A DNA stretch of 8,302 bases from an uncultured Ruminococcus sp. GTDB taxonomy: Bacteria > Bacillota > Clostridia > Oscillospirales > CAG-272. Each line of letters begins with the position of its first letter. Within the stretch, counting starts at the first letter, position 1. Location of the stretch: the NCBI GenBank assembly GCA_902791785.1, contig CADAXH010000048.1, positions 1-8,302 of the forward strand. Direction: 5' to 3'. Of the stretch, positions 1 through 5,018 are shown piece after piece. The notes beneath the pieces are model-generated. The model saw only the letters and a program-made list of their open reading frames with translations, was not told where the DNA came from and did not search any database. Both the position numbers and the translations under genes were made by a program.

Positions 1-1658
1 TGAGTACTCCCGAGGCTTTCCTGGCTCCCAAAATGTTCAATGCCGGAACCGGGTTCTGGGACGGAACCCGTAAGAAAACCGGAATTGTTTATGACTGGAG
101 GAATGAAGTCCCGGCAGTTGAGGGAAAATATACAAAAGAGTCCATAAAAGCAGCCCTTGTCAAGATTGATGTCGACAAGACACCGACAAAGATTGACACA
201 GCGCACTCTTGCGGTGTCGGCGGCGTTGCAGTCGTTGCTACAGATGCAGCTATTTTGAACAAAAACAGCCTTTTCTACTCGACTTATACGCAATTTAATG
301 TAAAAGACAACTACACACTGAAAGTGGTTTTCAGCGACGAGGACGGAGTCAGCAATTCCAGACTCGGCGAATACAGGGTATATTTAAAGACCAACGACGA
401 AAAAATAATACCGGTCAGAGATTTTTCTCAAGACTACAGTGATATTAATTTCAACATAAGCGAAGCACTCGCTTCACTCGGTCTTTCAACAGTAAGGGCC
501 AGTGTTCAGTTTGAAGTTAAATCTGCCGAAGACGCTTTCAGATACATTCTTATTGAAAAATGTGTACTGTCTGCAGATGAGACAGCCGTTAATCATGGCG
601 ATCTTGGTTTGATTTCCATTAACGATGCAACAGAAATGATCAATTGCGGAGACAAGAATGATATTTCCTACTGGTCATGCACCGGCAGAAAGGGAATTCA
701 CAATTCCGAAATATACTATTGTTCATATGTGGTTGACACATATGCACTGATTTACGGAAATGCAGATCTTCTGACATATTCCGCTGTTGAACTCCAGTCC
801 TGGATTGACAAGGGATGGTGTGAATATGATCCGGCGGTAGGTCCTGAATCATTTAAAAAGCTGTCTGAAAATTGTCCGCTTGATAAGGTTGTCAGCCAGC
901 AGATTAAATCTGTAACCAAAAAGCTGTCAAGCGTGACAGGTGAAGGATACAAGTATTATCAGTTCGGATATACAAAGATGCCTTCATACATTCTTGGTAC
1001 AGATGCCAGCGGATTTGACATTTTCAAGAAAGCATTCGCGGGACTCAGAACATCTCTGATTCTCGGTGTGCTCACAGCTGCATTCTGCTTCATGTTCGGC
1101 CTTGTCTGGGGTTCAATCTCAGGTTATTTTGGTGGAACTGTTGACCTTTTGATGGAGCGTTTCTGTGAAATTCTGAGCGGTGTTCCGTGGATAGTTATTA
1201 TGACATTGTGCATTTTGCATCTCGGAAACAACTTCGGTACATTCCTTCTTGCATTGTGCATTACGGACTGGATGGGAACCGCATCAAGAACGAGAACACA
1301 GTTCTACAGATTCAAAGGCAGAGAATACATTCTTGCATCCAGGACACTTGGTTCTTCGGATATGCGTCTGATTTTCAAGCACATTCTTCCGAACTCTATG
1401 GGTACAATTATTACTTCAAGCGTTCTGCTAATACCAAGCGTTATTTTCTCAGAAGCTTCACTTGCATATCTGAATTTGGGACTTCAGGGACTGCAGTCAT
1501 TCGGCGTAATGATGTCTGACAACCAGAAGTATCTGGGTATTTATCCTAACCTGGTAATTTTCCCGGCAGTAATTATGGCTCTTATGATGATTTCCTTTAA
1601 CTTGTTTGGTAATGGATTAAGAGATGCGTTCAACCCGACATTGAAAGGAAGTGAATAA
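1..1658 (+). CDS. oppC: Oligopeptide ABC transporter permease, OppC/DppC type, 5'-truncated, with large extra domain
   Basis: One of two membrane subunits of a peptide importer. The frame is open to the left edge (codons from position 3) and the first in-frame ATG is internal at 33, so the true start lies upstream. The leading FLAP looks like the segment just after transmembrane helix 1 of OppC. The canonical core resumes at LGTDASGFDIF (from 993), matching the LGTDxxGRDxF motif of the family. It is followed by a hydrophobic helix (about 1044-1130), further helices, the EAA loop that contacts the ATPases (1323-1394, ending HILPN) and a final helix ending FGNGLRDAFNP. In ordinary OppC the helix-1/LGTD gap is some 20-30 residues; here it is about 330. 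The gene ends with TAA one base before oppD, so it is co-transcribed with it. Family assignment is firm; oligopeptide rather than dipeptide specificity is inferred from the neighbours. Confidence 0.93.
   Translation, partial: STPEAFLAPKMFNAGTGFWDGTRKKTGIVYDWRNEVPAVEGKYTKESIKAALVKIDVDKTPTKIDTAHSCGVGGVAVVATDAAILNKNSLFYSTYTQFNVKDNYTLKVVFSDEDGVSNSRLGEYRVYLKTNDEKIIPVRDFSQDYSDINFNISEALASLGLSTVRASVQFEVKSAEDAFRYILIEKCVLSADETAVNHGDLGLISINDATEMINCGDKNDISYWSCTGRKGIHNSEIYYCSYVVDTYALIYGNADLLTYSAVELQSWIDKGWCEYDPAVGPESFKKLSENCPLDKVVSQQIKSVTKKLSSVTGEGYKYYQFGYTKMPSYILGTDASGFDIFKKAFAGLRTSLILGVLTAAFCFMFGLVWGSISGYFGGTVDLLMERFCEILSGVPWIVIMTLCILHLGNNFGTFLLALCITDWMGTASRTRTQFYRFKGREYILASRTLGSSDMRLIFKHILPNSMGTIITSSVLLIPSVIFSEASLAYLNLGLQGLQSFGVMMSDNQKYLGIYPNLVIFPAVIMALMMISFNLFGNGLRDAFNPTLKGSE
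36..989 (+). other. Inserted domain of OppC, probably extracytoplasmic
   Basis: About 318 residues lie between the FLAP segment and the LGTD motif of the permease. They contain no obvious membrane helix. The middle part (about 260-590) alternates polar and hydrophobic residues with aromatic strands such as YTLKVVF, EYRVYLKT and ASVQFEV, which looks like a beta-sandwich of the kind seen in carbohydrate- or ligand-binding modules. Seven cysteines occur between 210 and 875. In OppC topology the segment between helix 1 and helix 2 faces outside, so this domain would sit beside the substrate-binding protein. The fold and role are inference; the size and position are seen directly. Confidence 0.7.
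1645..1650 (+). promoter_or_regulatory. Ribosome binding site for oppD
   Basis: AAGGAA ends nine bases before the ATG at 1660. A GTG in the same frame at 1651 would directly abut this site with no spacer, so 1660 is the better start. The site overlaps the last codons of oppC. Confidence 0.7.
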
Positions 1659-1659
1659 G

Positions 1660-3156
1660 ATGGCAAAAGAAAAGATATTATCTGTGAATAATCTTGTTAT
1701 CAATTTCAAGACAGACAATGGTATTCTTAAAGCTGTCCGCAACGTTTCCTTTGATCTGTACAAGGGCGAAACCCTGTGTATAGTCGGTGAGTCGGGATCG
1801 GGAAAATCTGTAACATCCAAGGCAATAATGGGAATTCTGGCCAACAACTCGATCGTTGAAGGCGGAAACATAATGTACAGAGGAGAAAACCTTCTCGAAG
1901 TATCTGAAGAGGAATTCTACAAGATCCGCGGACACAGAATCGGAATGATATTCCAGGATCCGCTGTCTTCTCTGAACCCCATTGTCCGTATAGGAAAACA
2001 GATTACAGAGGCGACTCTTCTTAACTCCGACAAGCTCAGACTGATGTACAATGATCTGATCAGCGACGATCTGATTAAGTACAAGAACACTCTTGCCAAG
2101 ATGCAGATTGAGATTGACAATGAGAAAAAGCAGACGAATGAGTATATTATCGAACTCAATTCCAAGGAAGGCCTGACTGATGAAGAAAAGGCCAAAAACA
2201 AGGAACTGATTAAACAGAAAAAGGCTGAACTCAAAGAGTTCATCAAGAAAACCAAAGCTGAATACACAGAAAAGGCCAAAGGCTATAAGCAGGTTCTTGA
2301 TGTGACCAAGAAGGATGCCAGATTAAAAGTCAAAGACTACAAAGAAAAAACTAATAAAGAACACGCAGACAAACTTAAAGAACTGCGTGCAAAAAAGAGC
2401 AGCGCTGGCAGCAGAGAAGAAAAAGACAATGTCAAAAAAGAAATCGAAGCTGAAAACATCGCTTATATGGACAAACTGAAAATCACAAAGGCCGAGGCAA
2501 AGAAAAGAGCCGTTGAAATAATGAGAGAGGTTGGAATTCCGCAGCCCGAACTCAGATTCAATGAGTATCCTTTCCAGTTTTCAGGTGGTATGAGACAGAG
2601 AATAGTTATTGCAATAGCTCTGACTGCTTCTCCGGAAATACTGATTTGTGATGAACCTACAACAGCTCTGGACGTAACGATTCAGGCTCAGATTCTTGAA
2701 TTGATCAACAGAATCAAGGCTGAGAGAAATCTCTCCTGTATATTTATTACGCACGACCTTGGCGTTGTTCCCAATATGGCAGACAGAGTTGCTGTTATGT
2801 ATGCCGGAAAGATTGTCGAAACAGGAACGGCAGATGAAATTTTCTATGATCCTCGTCATCCTTATACCTGGGCATTGCTTTCAAGTATTCCTGACGTTGA
2901 CAGCAAAGAGAAACTCGAAGCCATTCCGGGAACTCCTCCGAATATGATATACCCTCCGAAGGGAGATGCATTTGCTCCGAGAAGCAAATATGCAATGAAT
3001 ATCGACTTCAGAGAAGAACCGCCGACATTCAAAATCACAGATACGCACTATGCTTCAACATGGCTGCTTGATCCTCGTGCACCTAAGGTCGAGATGCCAA
3101 AGATTGTAAGTGAACGTATCAAGAAATCTTTAGAGGAGGATGAGAGCGATGAGTAA
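1660..3156 (+). CDS. oppD: Oligopeptide ABC transporter ATP-binding protein OppD with coiled-coil insertion
   Basis: One of two ATPases powering peptide uptake at the cytoplasmic face. The 498-residue product has Walker A GESGSGKS (43-50), Q-loop IFQDPLSSLNP (Q99), signature FSGGMRQR (307-314), Walker B ILICDE (327-332), D-loop ALDV and H-loop H365. All catalytic residues are intact. The C-terminal tail (IPGTPPNMIYPPKGDAFAPR, then THYASTWLLDPRAPKVE) is the peptide-transporter extension in its Gram-positive OppD form. It lacks the cysteines that hold an Fe-S cluster in some other OppD/DppD proteins. Ordinary OppD is about 330-360 residues; the excess is a Lys/Glu-rich insertion at about 124-277. 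The start at 1660 follows a proper ribosome binding site. The gene overlaps oppF by 8 bases. Confidence 0.96.
   Translation: MAKEKILSVNNLVINFKTDNGILKAVRNVSFDLYKGETLCIVGESGSGKSVTSKAIMGILANNSIVEGGNIMYRGENLLEVSEEEFYKIRGHRIGMIFQDPLSSLNPIVRIGKQITEATLLNSDKLRLMYNDLISDDLIKYKNTLAKMQIEIDNEKKQTNEYIIELNSKEGLTDEEKAKNKELIKQKKAELKEFIKKTKAEYTEKAKGYKQVLDVTKKDARLKVKDYKEKTNKEHADKLKELRAKKSSAGSREEKDNVKKEIEAENIAYMDKLKITKAEAKKRAVEIMREVGIPQPELRFNEYPFQFSGGMRQRIVIAIALTASPEILICDEPTTALDVTIQAQILELINRIKAERNLSCIFITHDLGVVPNMADRVAVMYAGKIVETGTADEIFYDPRHPYTWALLSSIPDVDSKEKLEAIPGTPPNMIYPPKGDAFAPRSKYAMNIDFREEPPTFKITDTHYASTWLLDPRAPKVEMPKIVSERIKKSLEEDESDE
2029..2490 (+). other. Lys/Glu-rich helical insertion in OppD
   Basis: Residues about 124-277 of OppD lie between the Q-loop region (IGKQITEATL) and the normal continuation (AKKRAVEIMREVGIPQPE). 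The segment is dominated by Lys and Glu with few aromatic residues and almost no Pro or Gly. It carries several heptad-like stretches (for example EEKAKNKELIKQKKAELKEF), as expected for a long antiparallel helical hairpin or coiled coil emerging from the helical subdomain. The reading frame is continuous across it and the flanking motifs are intact, so it is a tolerated insertion, not a frameshift. Function unknown. Confidence 0.8.
3134..3139 (+). promoter_or_regulatory. Ribosome binding site for oppF, within oppD
   Basis: A perfect AGGAGG ends nine bases before the ATG at 3149. Another in-frame ATG at 3140 directly abuts the motif with no spacer, so 3149 is the real start. The site sits inside the last codons of oppD. 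Confidence 0.85.
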
Positions 3157-4489
3157 AGTCGAAGAAAACATCAACTCTGAAGAAGTCAAAGACGTTCAGG
3201 ATACAGTTGTCAGCGAAGAAGACGTAAAAGTTGAAGAACTCAGCAGACACGAATTTGACAAGCATTACGGAATCAAGAAGGGTGTAAAACAAAAACCCGA
3301 ATTGAGAAAGAAGGGAATACTCCTTTCAGTAAAGCATCTCAAACAGCATTTTCTTGTCGGTAAAGGTCTTATAAAGACGAGAATCAAAGCTGTATCCAAC
3401 ATTTCTTTTGATGTTCACGAAGGCGAATGTGTAGGCATCGTGGGTGAAAGCGGATGCGGAAAAACAACCACAGGCCGAAGCATTATCAAACTCTACGATA
3501 TCACGTCGGGTTCGGTTTACTACCGCGGAGTCAGAATCAGCGGCGGTACTCGCTGGAACAAAAAGGAAATCAAGTATACCCTGATCAGGGAAAAAGAGAA
3601 GATTAAGCGTCTGAAACATAAAGAAAAAGAAGAAATTGAAGCGCTTAATTCCAATTATCCGAATTATGAACAGGTAATTGCGGACATCAAGAACAGAACT
3701 CAGACTGAAATTGATAAGATTAAAGCTGATTCCAGAAAAGTTGTCAAAACGCAAAAGCAAAAAATCAAACAGATTAAATACGATAACAATCATGTAAGCA
3801 GAAAGCTTCTTAATGAGATTCAGATGATTTTCCAGGATCCTATCGATTCTCTGGATCCGAGAATGACCGTTGAGGACATCATTCAGGAAGGCTTCAAGAT
3901 TCAGGGAATGAAGAACAAAGCCCGCAACCACGAAAAGGTTGTTGAGGTGCTCAACAAAGTGGGTCTTGTAGAAGAACATGCTTCCCGTTATCCACACGAA
4001 TTCTCAGGCGGTCAGAGACAGAGAATCGGTATTGCAAGGGCTCTTGTAATGAATCCGAAACTTCTTATCTGCGACGAACCCATTTCAGCTCTTGACGTTT
4101 CAATCAGGGCCCAGATTATCAACCTTCTTAATGATCTTAAGAAGGAGATGGGAATTTCGCTGATATTCATTGCCCATGACCTGTCTGTTGTCAAGTATTT
4201 CTGCGACACCATAGTAGTTATGTACTATGGAGTTCAGGTTGAAAAAGCGTCAAGTGAAGAATTGTTTAAGCATCCTCTGCATCCTTATACAAAATCACTT
4301 TTGTCCGCTATTCCGAAACCGAATCCCAAATCAGAAAGAAAGAGACAGAGAATTACATATAATCCGAGAGAAGCTCACGATTATACTCACGGAGACAATC
4401 ATGCTTTGAGAGAGGTATGCCCCGGACACTTTGTTGACTGCAACAAGGCTGAGTACGAGCAGTATTTGAAAGAGATTCAGGAATCATGA
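3149..4489 (+). CDS. oppF: Oligopeptide ABC transporter ATP-binding protein OppF with N-terminal extension and internal insertion
   Basis: Second ATPase of the peptide importer, expected to dimerise with OppD. The 446-residue product has Walker A GESGCGKT (99-106), Q-loop MIFQDPIDSLDPRMT (Q229), signature FSGGQRQR (285-292), Walker B LLICDE (305-310), D-loop ALDV and H-loop H343, all intact. The tail with HALREVCPGHFVDC is the typical OppF C-terminus. Two parts are extra: an acidic, charged N-terminal extension (about 1-55) and a Lys-rich helical insertion (about 133-218) between Walker A and the Q-loop. Usual OppF proteins are about 310-340 residues. The start at 3149 is set by a perfect AGGAGG. 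The gene overlaps oppD by 8 bases and its TGA stop overlaps the next ATG (ATGA), indicating translational coupling. Confidence 0.95.
   Translation: MSKVEENINSEEVKDVQDTVVSEEDVKVEELSRHEFDKHYGIKKGVKQKPELRKKGILLSVKHLKQHFLVGKGLIKTRIKAVSNISFDVHEGECVGIVGESGCGKTTTGRSIIKLYDITSGSVYYRGVRISGGTRWNKKEIKYTLIREKEKIKRLKHKEKEEIEALNSNYPNYEQVIADIKNRTQTEIDKIKADSRKVVKTQKQKIKQIKYDNNHVSRKLLNEIQMIFQDPIDSLDPRMTVEDIIQEGFKIQGMKNKARNHEKVVEVLNKVGLVEEHASRYPHEFSGGQRQRIGIARALVMNPKLLICDEPISALDVSIRAQIINLLNDLKKEMGISLIFIAHDLSVVKYFCDTIVVMYYGVQVEKASSEELFKHPLHPYTKSLLSAIPKPNPKSERKRQRITYNPREAHDYTHGDNHALREVCPGHFVDCNKAEYEQYLKEIQES
3545..3802 (+). other. Lys-rich helical insertion in OppF
   Basis: Residues about 133-218 of OppF separate the strand after Walker A (YYRGVRISG) from the Q-loop (LLNEIQMIFQDP), where ordinary OppF needs only about 20 residues. 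The segment is rich in Lys, Glu and Ile, for example IREKEKIKRLKHKEKEEIE and later KVVKTQKQKIKQIK, with a short Asn/Tyr/Pro turn (NSNYPNYE) near its middle. This suggests two long helices folding back on each other. It lies at a different point of the ATPase fold from the OppD insertion. Function unknown. Confidence 0.78.
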
Positions 4490-4878
4490 CACTTTTTAAA
4501 AAGCTGTTTCTGCATTCGCCTTTCAGGTATCTTGCAGCATTCCTGATTTCTTTGGCAATCGGTCTGACAATCCTGATAATTAACGGATTTGACAAACTGA
4601 TTTATTATGTAAATGCTTTCAGCGTCGGAGGAGCAATCACGTTTCTCGTGGGGCTTCTGGCTCTGTTGTCTTCTCTGGGTGCTTTTGATACTTTTGGGTA
4701 TGCTTTTTCAACATTCAGGAAGAGAAGGCATAAAGATCTGTACGAATATACCTTGGCAAAGAATGAAAAACGTTCGCTCAACAGGTTCACTTTTGTTCCT
4801 TATCTTGTTGTCGGACTGCTGATATTCATTGTCGGTATGATACTGTTTGCCATTTTCACAAACAGACCGCTTCAATAA
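4486..4878 (+). CDS. Small three-helix membrane protein, DUF3899-like
   Basis: The 130-residue product is an integral membrane protein. Hydrophobic helices are visible at about residues 14-34, 42-66 and 102-126, with a basic loop between the second and third (FRKRRHKDLYEY, then KNEKRSLNR) that should face the cytoplasm. The GAFDTFGYAFSTFRKRR stretch after the second helix resembles the conserved core of the DUF3899 family of small Bacillota membrane proteins; this assignment is from memory and moderate. Its ATG overlaps the oppF stop (ATGA) with a weak AGGA three bases before the ATG, so it is probably translated by coupling with oppF. It is the last gene before the terminator, suggesting a role tied to the transporter, but no function is known to me. 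Confidence 0.85.
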   Translation: MTLFKKLFLHSPFRYLAAFLISLAIGLTILIINGFDKLIYYVNAFSVGGAITFLVGLLALLSSLGAFDTFGYAFSTFRKRRHKDLYEYTLAKNEKRSLNRFTFVPYLVVGLLIFIVGMILFAIFTNRPLQ

Positions 4879-4890
4879 GCATATTTTGCA

Positions 4891-4922
4891 AAAAGACACA
4901 GATATTTCCACCTGTGTCTTTT
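4891..4922 (+). terminator. Rho-independent terminator ending the opp operon
   Basis: Perfect inverted repeat: AAAAGACACAG (4891-4901) pairs with CTGTGTCTTTT (4912-4922) around a 10-base loop, giving a 7-bp GC-containing stem extended by four A-T pairs. The T run forms part of the 3' arm. It starts 12 bases after the stop of the small membrane protein and could work in both directions. Confidence 0.85.
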
Positions 4923-4939
4923 CAGTTAATAATTTTGTG

Positions 4940-4968
4940 ATGACAATTGCAAAATGATGGTATATAAT
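4940..4968 (+). promoter_or_regulatory. Sigma-A-type promoter for the M3 peptidase gene
   Basis: The -35 hexamer ATGACA (4940-4945, 5 of 6 to consensus) and the -10 hexamer TATAAT (4963-4968, perfect) are separated by exactly 17 bases. Transcription would start near 4975, giving a leader of about 45 bases. It lies just after the opp terminator, so the peptidase gene is an independent unit. Confidence 0.8.
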
Positions 4969-5009
4969 AAGAAAACAAAACATTAATAACCATGTTGGTT
5001 AATACATTT

Positions 5010-5014
5010 GAGGA
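5010..5014 (+). promoter_or_regulatory. Ribosome binding site deciding the M3 peptidase start
   Basis: GAGGA sits four bases before the ATG at 5019. The upstream in-frame ATG at 4992 has no purine-rich site before it and would put nine extra residues, including two acidic ones, in front of the signal peptide. The 5019 start gives a normal MKRI signal N-terminus. Confidence 0.7.
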
Positions 5015-5018
5015 AAAA

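Noticed and set aside
1187..1519. 110-residue + strand frame inside oppC
   Set aside because: It overlaps the conserved permease core including the EAA loop in another frame and resembles no protein family; it is a shadow.
1..1658. OppC as a fusion or frameshift artefact
   Set aside because: The frame is continuous with consistent codon use on both sides of the LGTD junction, so an inserted domain is more likely than an error.
1651..1659. GTG at 1651 as oppD start
   Set aside because: It directly abuts the AAGGAA ribosome binding site with no spacer; the ATG at 1660 has correct spacing.
1617..2279. Minus-strand frames opposite oppD
   Set aside because: Shadows of the Lys/Glu-rich coding sequence, with no homology or supporting signals.
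3326..3997. Long minus-strand frame (223 residues) opposite oppF
   Set aside because: It lies fully inside a well-supported gene, reads as Phe/Leu/Asn-rich low-complexity protein (the complement of Lys-rich codons) and has no family resemblance.
4487..4489. TGA as a tryptophan codon (Mycoplasma code)
   Set aside because: OppF ends normally at this TGA with a typical family C-terminus, and tryptophans elsewhere use TGG.
4992..5018. ATG at 4992 as peptidase start
   Set aside because: It has no ribosome binding site and would add acidic residues before the signal peptide; 5019 fits better.
4879..5018. Riboswitch or T-box in the leader of the peptidase gene
   Set aside because: The 140-base gap is taken up by the terminator and promoter, and the remaining leader of about 45 bases is too short and unstructured.
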